From: Flavobacteriaceae bacterium PS02338
GTDB taxonomy: Bacteria; Bacteroidota; Bacteroidia; Sphingobacteriales; Sphingobacteriaceae
Length of the DNA stretch: 64,000 nt
Reading direction: 5' to 3'
NCBI GenBank assembly: GCA_029959615.1
Contig: JASCOD010000004.1
Location: 356,781-420,780 of the forward strand
Under the pieces are notes generated by a model, which had not been told where the DNA came from, did not search any database, and worked only from the letters and a program-made list of their open reading frames with translations. Positions 8,865 to 17,809 of this stretch are shown here, in pieces. Position numbers and translations under genes: made by a program. How positions within the stretch are numbered: the stretch's first letter is position 1; each line of letters opens with the position of its first letter.

Positions 8865-11090
8865 TTATTTATCAATGATTTTGATCGCTCTTTCAAGCAC
8901 CTCATCTTTCCCTTTTTTAATACCTGCTATAGTGGGTTTGATAAAAACATCCGGTACTATACCTACACGCTGCGTATCTTTTCCATCCGGATAGTAAACC
9001 CCTATGCCCGAAATCGTTGTGCTCAGCCCACCCGGTAGCATAATGCTCGATACATTACCGTCAGCACCTGCCGTAGTACTGCCAACAATGGTCGCATTTT
9101 TTACGGCTCTAAAGGCCATCGCTGTATATTCAGAGTTACTTTGCGAGTTTTCGTTCACTAAAACCACCAATTTTCCCTGATATTTATTTTGGTCGCTGGT
9201 AATCTTTGTGCCATCCCTAAAAATAAACTCACCCGGGTGATCGGGATTGCCTATGCTAAACTTAACGAAAGCAGTAGGCTCCGATACAAAATAGCTGCCC
9301 AATAAAAAGGGAACAAAAGCAGTTGGGTAATTCCGTATATCTATAATGATGCCTTTGGTCTGTTTAAAAAGCTTTTTGATTTCGGGGATGTCCTCCTTAT
9401 TGATGTTGCCTAGCGTAACATAGCCTATATTGCCATCAAGTATTTGATAACATTTTTGACTTTTGTCTACCTTCCAACGGTACATATTCAAGTTTTTCTT
9501 GTCGTAAGTGGGTACCTCGTGCTCTAGCTTTCTTTTGTCAGAAATATAATTAACACGGATGCTTTGACCAGTAGAACGAAGTAGGTTGGCCGACATATCC
9601 CTCAACATGACGGTACGGTTAGAAGCCGGATAATAAGGCTTCAAACTGTCGATAAGCGAGCCGACCGTTTTTCCATTGATATGGGTAATGATATCGCCCA
9701 CCTTTAGCTTAGCCTTTGCTGAAAACTCTGGATTAAAATATGCGCTAACCACCAATTGATCTTCCACAAATTCCGTTTTGAACGGCGCAAAGTTGCTCCC
9801 CCATAGTTCGATAATCTTGTCGTTGCCGCCCCAAAGGTTAGCATGGGTATCATTAATCTCTCCAATAAGCTGTAAAGCTGCAAGCTCGTAGGCAAGTTCA
9901 TCCTTCGCCTCAATAAATTTAGGCAAGTAAGCTTTCAGTACGGTATCCCATTGGTTATCGGTAAGCTGTCTGTTAGGAAAAAAGTATTGGATCATGTTCC
10001 AGTAACGGTACAGCGCTAACAGCCTAAAGCCCGCATCTGGGTAGCTAAATTCTTTATAGGCATTTTCATTGGTAAAGTTGGGGTTGCCCACGCCGGGGTG
10101 CATAGCGATGTAATATTGTTTACCCTGATGCCTATTGGTATAAATATGTTTTAGCAATTGCTTTAGCGAAGCTGATAAACCGGCATCATCCATCCAGGAT
10201 AGCGATGGTTTAAGGGCAGCATGAGCAGCAATAGGTTTACAGGTATTGCAGAGCGGTACTTCGCCATAGCTTGTCAACCAAGTAGTTAATATACTATCAC
10301 GTTGTTGGTTGTTTTTAACTTTAAGATAGCGTGGTAAGAACCTAAAAAGCTCATAGTCCCAATTATAGTTACCCTTGGCAATTGCCGGATGATGGTATTT
10401 GAGGAAACCCCATATTTTCCCAAATAACGCTAAGTTTTGGAGTTGGCTTTGGTTTAAGCTAGGGAAACTGATGCCAGAACCCCCGTCGAAAGCCTGATCT
10501 GCTTTTGCCGCTAATACTTTATTAGGGTGTATTTTCAGTTTTGGATCATCTAATTCCATCCCGTCTACGGTTATTTTAAGGTCATCTAGCCACATTTTTC
10601 CGTGACCCACTAATAAACCGCCCAGCGAAATCTCTTCGGTGTCCTTTGCTTTTAAAGGTAGGGTAATTTCACAGGCCGTCCAGTCGTTGGTTCCTTTAAG
10701 GCCGCGGTTGCTCATATTGTCAATACCAATTTCTGGATCTATCCTAAGCCATAGCCCTGCATAACCTTGAGTTACATTTTCCGTTTTAATATAGCCCGTT
10801 AAACGTATAGATTTACCTTCGTAGTTGTGTGGCAGCTTAATAGATAAGAATCTAAAATCTGTTTTATTGCCTTTGTTTTCTATCACAGCAGAAAACTTAC
10901 CACTTTTTTGATGTACCGAATCTACAGAGATCAGGTAATCTTTATTGCCGAAGCCTGCCCATTTAGAAGGGAAGTTTTTGTAATGCTGTTCAAAATCTAG
11001 GTTTAGCTTCTGCGTCATATTTTCTTTGGGTTGCGAGCAAGCGCTAAGAAAGTAAAATGACAAGAGTAGGGCGGTGGTTAATTTTTTCAT
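8865..11090 (-). CDS. S41 family peptidase lipoprotein with PDZ-like domain
   Basis: A 741-residue protein starting with a lipoprotein signal (hydrophobic stretch, then LSACSQ with the lipid-attached Cys near residue 18). Residues about 30-190 form a carbohydrate-binding-like beta-sandwich (WLDDLKITVDG). A helical segment and then a PDZ-like region (KAKLKVGDIITHINGKTV, about 460-480) follow. The C-terminal third is the S41/tricorn-like serine protease core: IGYVTLGNI, GIIIDIRNYP, NENSQSNSEYTAMAFR with the likely nucleophile Ser in the SNSEYTA stretch, and GSTTAGADGNVS. Such proteins are envelope-anchored proteases of unknown substrate. It converges on the T9SS gene and ends in a spacer with a purine-rich repeat. 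Confidence 0.88.
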   Translation of the reverse strand: MKKLTTALLLSFYFLSACSQPKENMTQKLNLDFEQHYKNFPSKWAGFGNKDYLISVDSVHQKSGKFSAVIENKGNKTDFRFLSIKLPHNYEGKSIRLTGYIKTENVTQGYAGLWLRIDPEIGIDNMSNRGLKGTNDWTACEITLPLKAKDTEEISLGGLLVGHGKMWLDDLKITVDGMELDDPKLKIHPNKVLAAKADQAFDGGSGISFPSLNQSQLQNLALFGKIWGFLKYHHPAIAKGNYNWDYELFRFLPRYLKVKNNQQRDSILTTWLTSYGEVPLCNTCKPIAAHAALKPSLSWMDDAGLSASLKQLLKHIYTNRHQGKQYYIAMHPGVGNPNFTNENAYKEFSYPDAGFRLLALYRYWNMIQYFFPNRQLTDNQWDTVLKAYLPKFIEAKDELAYELAALQLIGEINDTHANLWGGNDKIIELWGSNFAPFKTEFVEDQLVVSAYFNPEFSAKAKLKVGDIITHINGKTVGSLIDSLKPYYPASNRTVMLRDMSANLLRSTGQSIRVNYISDKRKLEHEVPTYDKKNLNMYRWKVDKSQKCYQILDGNIGYVTLGNINKEDIPEIKKLFKQTKGIIIDIRNYPTAFVPFLLGSYFVSEPTAFVKFSIGNPDHPGEFIFRDGTKITSDQNKYQGKLVVLVNENSQSNSEYTAMAFRAVKNATIVGSTTAGADGNVSSIMLPGGLSTTISGIGVYYPDGKDTQRVGIVPDVFIKPTIAGIKKGKDEVLERAIKIIDK

Positions 11091-11220
11091 TTAGCGTGGT
11101 TTTTAAGATTGGTTCCTAATAAATCAGCTTAGGCTAAGACCATTGTATTATCAATGTTTTTTAGCTCAATACGATTATATTTTTTAAAACTAAATATTTA
11201 GTTTGAAGTATGCAAGAAAA

Positions 11221-11720
11221 AATTAGCCCGGTGTTAAAACCGCTGGGCTGAATGTTAAGCTTGCAAAGCGAAATCCCTAGAGGGTTCTACTAGTAAATCC
11301 CGATAATCGGAAAATACCCACCAATCATTCTCAGTTCGTTATCCTTAACTCGGTTGTGGATCCTAAAGCACTTAACATTTCCTCTCCTTTTCAAGGAGTA
11401 CCTGTCCCGACTATTCGAGAGTGCCTGTTCCGATTTTTCATCGGAAGTTAGGAAGAGGTTCTTTCTTTAAAATTAGCCCCGGGTTAAAACCGCTGGGCTG
11501 AATGTTAAGCTTGCAAAGCGAAATCCCTAGAGGGTTCTACTAGTAAATCCCGATAATCGGAAAATACCCACCAATCATTCTCAGTTCGTTATCCTTAACT
11601 CGGTTGTGGATCCTAAAGCACTTAACATTTCCTCTCCTTTTCAAGGAGTACCCGTCCCGACTATTCGGGAGTGCCTGTTCCGATTTTTCATCGGAAGTTA
11701 GGGAGAGGTTCTTTCTTTAA
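11221..11720. repeat. Tandem duplication of a 250-bp intergenic unit
   Basis: Bases 11221-11470 and 11471-11720 are near-identical, with about five substitutions and a period of exactly 250. A third unit begins at 11721 ('aattatccccgtgttaaaacc') but diverges after about 25 bases. Each unit starts with the AGCCC...GGGCT palindrome and contains the 'cccgactattcgg' and 'ccgatttttcatcgg' hairpins. No reading frame crosses it. Confidence 0.93.
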
Positions 11721-12025
11721 AATTATCCCCGTGTTAAAACCACAGCACCATAAATAACCCACCAGCCTGTCATCCTGAGCTTGTCGAAGGATCTATAACA
11801 TTCCAACCGTTCCTATATCTTAATCCTCTGCTCTTAATGTCCCCCTTGGGAGGGGGTGGGGGGAGGAATTTTAGTGTTGGTATTCGTTGTTTGGTCGTAA
11901 GCTGTTTCTTAATCGTCATTGCTGCCTGTCCCGATTATTCGGGAAACTGAAGCGACGGATTTGTAAGGAGTGAAGCAAGCTATCCAGCAAGGCTATCTAT
12001 TGGTAGCCCTTGGTAAAAAAAACAA
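11721..12025. repeat. Continuation of repeat-rich spacer
   Basis: Fragments of several repeat families: 'tgtcatcctgagcttgtcg' (11770s), a 'gggagggggtggggg' purine tract (11850s), and 'cctgtcccgattattcggga' (11925-11944), which is a small hairpin. The last block ('gaagcgacggatttgtaagg') recurs near 17100. No gene. Confidence 0.6.
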
Positions 12026-13813
12026 TCAACCTTCTTTGCCGCCATCTCTCACCACATGGTAGTTTGGCGACATGATCTCGATCCCCGCTACTGCAAAAGT
12101 ATCTTGTATATGTTCTAAGAGATTGCTATAAATCACCGCCTGACGGTTAGCCTCTTTTGTATACGCATTAATTTGGTAGGAGATATTGAAATCGTCTAGA
12201 CTGGTCTGTAACACAAAAGGCTTGGGCTCTTCTAAAATATGAACGGTTTTTGCGGCCGCTTCAATAAGTAAACCATATACTTTTTGCCAAGGTACATCAT
12301 AGCCAATAGTCACCGTATAGTGGATAATCAATCCTTGTTTCTCGTTCTTAGTATGGCTAGAGTAATTAATCGTGGACGAAGAAAGTACCATCGAATTAGG
12401 TACCGTAATGTCTTCATTCTTAATGGTTTTAATTCGTGTCACCAGCATAGATTTTTCCACTACGTCACCTATCACCTCACCAATTTTTACCCGATCGCCT
12501 ATCCTAAATGGACGCATATAGGTAATCACCAAGCCAGCCACAATATTGCTGATGGCACTTGATGAACCTAGAGAAATCAAGATTCCCAAAAAAACCGATA
12601 CTCCTTGAAATGCAGGAGAACTTGAACCCGGGAGAAAAGGAAATACCAGCACCAACATAAAGGCATAAAGAATAAACCTCAAGATATTGAAAGTGGGAAC
12701 GGCCCATTCTGCATGAAACCCCCTGAACTGTAGATTACCTCTTTTTATTTCATAAAACAGGTAACGTATGCCTTTAAGTAGGTAGCGGAATATCAAATAG
12801 ATAACTATCACCTTAAAAAGATCAGGCAGGTAGTCTACTATTGCGCTAGTGGCCGAGCGCAGTGGCCCTAAAATCCAGTTGAGCAAAGTACCTGTCCAAG
12901 CTTCGGTTTCCGGAAAGATACTGAACAATAAAGGCAGCGAAAGATAGGCGATCAGCAACATTAATACCATCTTCATCAGTGTGTTCAGCTTTAACAATGC
13001 AGACTCTAAATGTTCTGCAGTAATAATTTTTATAGTTTTAAGCCTAAAACCATGAACGTATTTTTCCTTGTTAGCGATGATAAAGGCGGCCGATCTGCGG
13101 AAAATGCGGTTAAGTAACCATACAATAAAGGCCAAAACAGCAATAATTAATGCAACCAGTCCCAAACGTTTCATAAGGTTGGTTAAACTATGTGCTTGGC
13201 GTTCCTCATTAATCGTCTTCTTAATCTGCTGTAGATATTCATTGGCCAGTTGCTGGTTGCTTTTGCCAAACCACAATGCATCGAGGTTCCCAATGCTCAC
13301 AATCACTTCTGATTTTTTGTAAAGTACATCGTAGTTCCCTTCGTTTTCGGTTATCGACAAAGAATCAGCACGAAAAAAAGGATCATTATATAATTTCTCA
13401 ATTTTATTGCTGATGGCCAATGCCCGATCTTTGGCGTTGAATGATCCTGTTCTGGTGTAAATACTGAACAAGGTATCGCGGTTAAGTGTTACATAATAAG
13501 CAATTGCTGTTTTTTTCAGTTGTCTAAGCTTCTGTTGTTGGGCAATGTTTCTAAGCGAATCATCGATTGCCAACTTGCGAAGCCTGCTTTCCAGTTCAAT
13601 CGTCTTTTTGGTGTTGCCCGTGGCCGATGCCAGTTCCTTTTTCAGCTGCTGCTTTACCAGCGAATCGATACGTTGCTGTTGCTGATCTTTCAGTAATAAA
13701 GCTTCAGACATTGCCGTACTGTCTTGTTTGGTCGCCGTAGTAGTGGCTTGTCCCAAGGCTTCAACAACAGTAAACGAAAATAACAAGATACATAGTAATC
13801 GTAAAAAGGGCAT
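12026..13813 (-). CDS. MscS family mechanosensitive ion channel
   Basis: A 595-residue protein. An N-terminal signal peptide (about 1-22) precedes a Q/K-rich coiled-coil periplasmic region (30-110) and a globular section. Membrane helices start around 215 (LGLVALIIAVLAFIVWLL), with at least four more up to 430. The pore-lining helix and beta domain of MscS follow: GSSSAISNIVAGLVITYMRPFRIGDRVKIGEVIGDV. The C-terminal alpha/beta domain includes NEDITVPNSMVLSS and ends around IEIMSPNYHVV. It gates in response to membrane tension and releases solutes on osmotic downshock. It is monocistronic by position. Confidence 0.93.
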   Translation of the reverse strand: MPFLRLLCILLFSFTVVEALGQATTTATKQDSTAMSEALLLKDQQQQRIDSLVKQQLKKELASATGNTKKTIELESRLRKLAIDDSLRNIAQQQKLRQLKKTAIAYYVTLNRDTLFSIYTRTGSFNAKDRALAISNKIEKLYNDPFFRADSLSITENEGNYDVLYKKSEVIVSIGNLDALWFGKSNQQLANEYLQQIKKTINEERQAHSLTNLMKRLGLVALIIAVLAFIVWLLNRIFRRSAAFIIANKEKYVHGFRLKTIKIITAEHLESALLKLNTLMKMVLMLLIAYLSLPLLFSIFPETEAWTGTLLNWILGPLRSATSAIVDYLPDLFKVIVIYLIFRYLLKGIRYLFYEIKRGNLQFRGFHAEWAVPTFNILRFILYAFMLVLVFPFLPGSSSPAFQGVSVFLGILISLGSSSAISNIVAGLVITYMRPFRIGDRVKIGEVIGDVVEKSMLVTRIKTIKNEDITVPNSMVLSSSTINYSSHTKNEKQGLIIHYTVTIGYDVPWQKVYGLLIEAAAKTVHILEEPKPFVLQTSLDDFNISYQINAYTKEANRQAVIYSNLLEHIQDTFAVAGIEIMSPNYHVVRDGGKEG

Positions 13814-14216
13814 AAGCTGTTAATGATGGTGCTATCCAAAGATAACAATTTTGAGGTTTTGATGTTTGCCCTGTCATCCAGATCTCAGGGTTAAAACCGC
13901 AGGGCTAGGAGTAACCCACCATCCACCATCCATTTTTCAATCCGTCATTCTCAACTCGGTTGGGGTATCCTAAAGCACTTAACATTCCCTCTGTACACCC
14001 TGTCATCCTAGCCAGTACCGATTTTTATCCATCGGAAGTTAGGGAGAGGTTGTTTCTTTAATATTATCCCCGTGTTAAACCGCAGAACCATTTCTATTTC
14101 GTCATCCCATACTCCATACGTGATCTTAAAGAGTATCTTTCTACGTCCCATCATCCCCCCTGTCCCGATGTGATCGGGAAACTCAATTGGCGATCCTATA
14201 TATAAAAACAGGATGG
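13814..14216. repeat. Repeat-rich spacer
   Basis: 403 bases carrying another copy of the 'cagggttaaaaccgcagggc' palindrome (about 13886-13906), the 'ctcaactcggttggg' element and the 'tatccatcggaagttaggg' element. Nothing that looks coding. Confidence 0.6.
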
Positions 14217-16061
14217 TTATTTTTTCACCACCTGCTTGGTAATACTGCCATTGATGCCGTTTAATCTTACCAAATAGACACCATTCGCCAAATTTTTTAG
14301 GTCAAAGCCTACGTTGCTCTGATTTGCGCCCACCTTTTTGACTTCTAGTACTTTTCCGTTCAGGTCAAGTATAGTTGCTTTTGTATATCTTCCAGCTTCG
14401 AAACTAATGTGTACCACAGCAGAGCTTGGGTTAGGATAAACAACGATACTATTTTCTTTAGTGAGGCTCAGGTTCAACACTCTATCTCCTAAAATAGTTG
14501 ATTTTCCATTTGAATCATATTGCATCAAACGGTAATAATTAACACCATTCAAAGGTTTTTTATCAACTATTTGGTACCTGCGCTCAATAGTAGAATTGCC
14601 ATTTCCAGTTTCCTTTGCAAGCAATTCGAAATGAATACCATCTGCAGATCTCAAAATCTCGAAACCATCATTATCCAACTCATTTGATGTTGTCCATGTC
14701 AATGCCACTGTTCCCTGATTGTTTGATTTGGCTTCAAAGCTGATCAATCCAACTGGAAGCATAGCGCCAATGGCAATGGAACTATTGGCACCGAGTGAAC
14801 CTGGCGCTCCTGGGCTAGGTAACAATAAAATAACATTACCTGCAAGCGCATTTTTAATACTGCCACCATTCAAGCTCAGTGCTGTAGTGCTATGGTAATC
14901 TAAGCGTAAGCTTTGATCACTGCTTAGAACAGTATACTTAAAAACCAACATATTGCTGCCCGAACCAGAATGGTAAGTTGCATATCGATCTACCGTGCCC
15001 GTCTCCAATAACAATTGCGGTACACCAGTAACAGTAACTACACGATCAAAAACAACTTGAATGGTGATTTCGCTCCCTACACCATAAAATCCATTGCTAT
15101 TGCTTGTAGTTACATTAGTAATCTTACCAGGCGGATTACAATCGTTTCCTGTGCCAGTTGCTCCCGGATAAATATTAGGATTGCTATCATCACAATCATC
15201 AGCATTTGACACAAATCCCCACGGGCTCCCTGTACAAGATTGGCTAGTCACATTGGGGTTGCCATAGCCATCTCCGTCCCAATCCTCGTAATAGGTTACG
15301 TTGGCGGAAACCGTAAAAAGCGCTGCAGCGGAGGTTGCCGAAGGAGTACATACTCCAGATGCGACACAACGATACCGGTATCCATTCATGGCTGTAGTTG
15401 CATTATTTATAATCATCACAGCGGTATTTGCTCCTGAGTAAACCCCGCCGTTTGGTCCAGCGCCGTTAGCAACATTGTTCCAGTTTGCGCCTGCATCAGT
15501 GCTCACTTGCCATTGGTAAGCGATGGTTCGGGTTGATGCGATATAAAATAACGCGGCACTACCCTCACAAGTGTTATATGAGAATGGATTTTGAGTAATT
15601 TGTGGAGCGCTATTAACCGTAAGCACAGCTTGGCCGCTATTGGTTGTACAGGTGGCAGCTGTGGCTACAGCTCTAAATTTATTGCCGTTCATCAACGCTG
15701 TAGCTCCGCTGATGCTAAGGGTGGTGGTAGCAGTACCAGCAAAAGCGCCTCCATCAGTTAAATCTATAAAGCCAGTGCCGGTATCTCGCTGCCATTTATA
15801 GCTGGTTGCACCAGTGGCGGTAATGCTAAAGGTAATATTGCCTCCTTCACATACGGAGTTGCTAACGGGTTGTAATGTAATAACGGGGTTGTCACAAAAG
15901 GAGCTTACATTTGAATAGGTTTCATTTGGGGATAGCACTTTTGCTGCAACGCTATTGCCAATGAGATATAAAAACAGAAAAATGGCATAGCTTTTTTTTA
16001 TTGACGAACGGAATATAGCATTCAGGATTATCTTGTAGGTTTTTTTAAAGCGATTTAGCAT
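14217..16061 (-). CDS. T9SS sorting domain-containing protein with Ig-like domains
   Basis: A 614-residue secreted protein. An unusually long N-terminal signal (hydrophobic residues about 24-40) is followed by two Ig-like/PKD-type repeats (VITLQPVSNSVCEGGNITF and PQITQNPFSYNTCEGSAALF), each with a conserved Cys pair. A MopRep-like Ca-binding segment (YYEDWDGDGYGNP ... ADDCDDSNPNIYPGA, about 255-300) comes next. A beta-sandwich middle region precedes the fibronectin-like ALTWTTSNELDNDGFEILRS. The last 80 residues are a type A sorting domain (VYPNPSSAVVHISF ... GVYLVRLNG ... KQVVKK). Probable role: cell-surface adhesion or structural cargo of the type IX system. Confidence 0.87.
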   Translation of the reverse strand: MLNRFKKTYKIILNAIFRSSIKKSYAIFLFLYLIGNSVAAKVLSPNETYSNVSSFCDNPVITLQPVSNSVCEGGNITFSITATGATSYKWQRDTGTGFIDLTDGGAFAGTATTTLSISGATALMNGNKFRAVATAATCTTNSGQAVLTVNSAPQITQNPFSYNTCEGSAALFYIASTRTIAYQWQVSTDAGANWNNVANGAGPNGGVYSGANTAVMIINNATTAMNGYRYRCVASGVCTPSATSAAALFTVSANVTYYEDWDGDGYGNPNVTSQSCTGSPWGFVSNADDCDDSNPNIYPGATGTGNDCNPPGKITNVTTSNSNGFYGVGSEITIQVVFDRVVTVTGVPQLLLETGTVDRYATYHSGSGSNMLVFKYTVLSSDQSLRLDYHSTTALSLNGGSIKNALAGNVILLLPSPGAPGSLGANSSIAIGAMLPVGLISFEAKSNNQGTVALTWTTSNELDNDGFEILRSADGIHFELLAKETGNGNSTIERRYQIVDKKPLNGVNYYRLMQYDSNGKSTILGDRVLNLSLTKENSIVVYPNPSSAVVHISFEAGRYTKATILDLNGKVLEVKKVGANQSNVGFDLKNLANGVYLVRLNGINGSITKQVVKK

Positions 16062-16559
16062 TGAAGAATTTTAATTGTCTACTAACTTATGTTTGCGCTA
16101 ATGGTATGGAATAAGAACCAAAACCTCTCCCTATCCATGTTTTCTGTTCATTTTCTGGAATTGATCAGTTTTAGGTTATTCTTAATAGCTGTAAAATTAC
16201 GAAAACATACGACTGCCGCCAAGTTTTAAGGGGTGGACAAATGGTGGACAAATGATTAAAAACACACGGTAGGAGGCTGTCAGCTGTTGTCCTCACCTGC
16301 CGAAATAAACGCAGCCCCATGTTAAATCGCAGGGCTACGAAAAACCCACCAACCATTCCTATTTCGTCATCCTCAACTCGATTGGGGATCTTAATGCGTT
16401 AGTGTTTAAACCACGCTATCAAATGAACTAGTGAACTAGTGAACCAATGAACTAATGAACCAATGAACTAATGAACCAATGAACTAATGAACCAATAACC
16501 CACAACCCACTAAACATATTCCCTAATCGTTTGTTAAACTGATAGCTAAAACATAAAAC
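16062..16559. other. Spacer with palindrome copy and short tandem repeat
   Basis: 498 bases between a leftward and a rightward gene. It contains a copy of the AGCCC...GGGCT element (about 16313-16335), the 'cctcaactcgattgggga' element and the 16-bp tandem repeat listed separately. No ATG-started frame here looks real. Confidence 0.6.
16421..16497. repeat. Short tandem repeat, unit about 16 bp (AATGAACTAATGAACC)
   Basis: Successive 'aatgaact(a/g)' and 'aatgaacc' heptamer/octamer blocks run for about 77 bases with no spacers. A shorter version occurs at about 21081-21107, and a related stretch is inside the CHAP peptidase gene (45809-45865). Confidence 0.9.
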
Positions 16560-16985
16560 ATGGCCAATACAACTCATAAAATTTCCGACCAACCTTCTCC
16601 TCGAGATGGCTTAGACAATACAGGCACACAGGGTAATGATTCCTTAAGTGACGATGCTTATACCGGTGCCATAATCACAGCTGAGCAAAAGAGCAATGAC
16701 ACTGATCAACATATTCCAATGACCATAAGCTCAGCACCTAATGAAGGTGAAAAAATCATCTTCGATGTATTGATTAACGAGAAATTAGCCCATGTCATTG
16801 TGATACAGAACGGATCAAGCTTTCATATCAACCTAGATGGTAAAGATAAAGGACGGGTTGAGCTAGATAAGCATGGTAAAATTAAACGTTTCCCGCAACC
16901 CAAAAGTGACAATATAGACGATGATATTTATTTTGGCCCTATTGAGGAAAAACTGAAGGAGTTGAATAAATTACCCCTTAGTTAA
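16560..16985 (+). CDS. Hypothetical acidic protein, 141 aa
   Basis: Not recognised. The first 50 residues are low-complexity and polar (Asn/Asp/Thr/Ser-rich, probably disordered). Residues about 58-105 form a compact beta-rich segment (KIIFDVLINEKLAHVIVIQNGSSFHINLDGKDKG), and the tail contains DDDIYFGPIEEKLKELN. There is no signal peptide or TM segment. It starts at an ATG preceded by 'gctaaaacataaaac', not a strong ribosome-binding site, which is usual in Bacteroidota. Flanked on both sides by repeat-rich spacers, so probably monocistronic. Confidence 0.6.
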   Translation: MANTTHKISDQPSPRDGLDNTGTQGNDSLSDDAYTGAIITAEQKSNDTDQHIPMTISSAPNEGEKIIFDVLINEKLAHVIVIQNGSSFHINLDGKDKGRVELDKHGKIKRFPQPKSDNIDDDIYFGPIEEKLKELNKLPLS

Positions 16986-17491
16986 AACCGTAGGGACTGA
17001 ATGTCGAGCTTGCAAAGCAAGATCCCGACACTTCGGGAAATAATCCACCATCCATTCCTAAACCGTCATTGCTGCCTGTCCCGATTATTCGGGAAACTGA
17101 AGCGAGGGATTGGTAAGGAGTGAAGTAATCTATCCAGCAGGGCTATTTATTCCTATTTCGTCATCCCTCTTTACACCCCGTCATCCTAGCCTGTCTCGAT
17201 TTTTATCGGGAAGCTTGTCGAAGGATCTATAAAGCGTATCTTTCTACACCCATTATTTCCTCTCCTTTTAAAGGAGTACCTGTCCCGACTATTCGGGAGG
17301 GTTAGGGAGAGGTTCCTTCCTTAATATTAGCCCAGGGTTAAAACCGCTGGGCTATGAATAACCCACTAACCATTCCTACACCGTCATATCGAGCGTTAGT
17401 CGAGATATCTTTAAACTATACCGAAGAAGTGTTTTCTGTTTGAACAGTAAAATATTTACCTTAGTTCTAATCAATTATAATTAACGCTCCT
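16986..17491. repeat. Repeat-rich spacer
   Basis: 506 bases made largely of the dispersed families: two 'cccgattattcgggaa'-type hairpins, 'cctctccttttaaaggag', a palindrome AGCCC...GGGCT at 17329-17353, and 'gaagcgagggattggtaagg', a second copy of the block at about 11950. No gene. Confidence 0.6.
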
Positions 17492-17542
17492 ATGCCTATC
17501 CATTATCTCAAAGAAGAGACCATACAGCTCCTAGATCACTCA

Positions 17543-17809
17543 ATGAAAAAGTACCTCGTATATCTCCTTATCACATTGAGCTGCTTTTCCTGCCGCCAAA
17601 ATAAGCATGCCGAAGCAGTAGATGCAGCAAGCAAAGATTTAATACAGCGAGAACAAGTAGCCTTAGCAAAAAACCTTTATAGCTACTTTTTAGATGTTTG
17701 CAGTATCTCTGAAAGGAAATACGGATTTTCCTTAAATTTCTCCCAATGTTGTTGGCAGTTGGAAAGCGTAAGTAGGAGCGTTTGTTGTGTGGCCATTGGA
17801 AGATCCTGA
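17543..17809 (+). pseudogene. Possible lipoprotein fragment overlapping the patatin gene antisense
   Basis: From the ATG at 17543 the frame gives MKKYLVYLLITLSCFSC..., a plausible lipoprotein signal followed by about 25 polar residues. From 17683 onward it is exactly antisense to the patatin-like gene, and the amino-acid pattern stops looking protein-like. I read this as the 5' remnant of a lipoprotein gene cut off at the junction. A small intact antisense-overlapping gene is possible but less likely. An in-frame ATG at 17492 would not give a signal peptide at the terminus. Confidence 0.35.

Noticed and set aside
16171..16356. 61-codon leftward frame
   Set aside because: Lies in a spacer made of dispersed repeats, with no protein-like pattern.
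16421..16497. CRISPR array
   Set aside because: Units follow each other without unique spacers and no cas genes are near.
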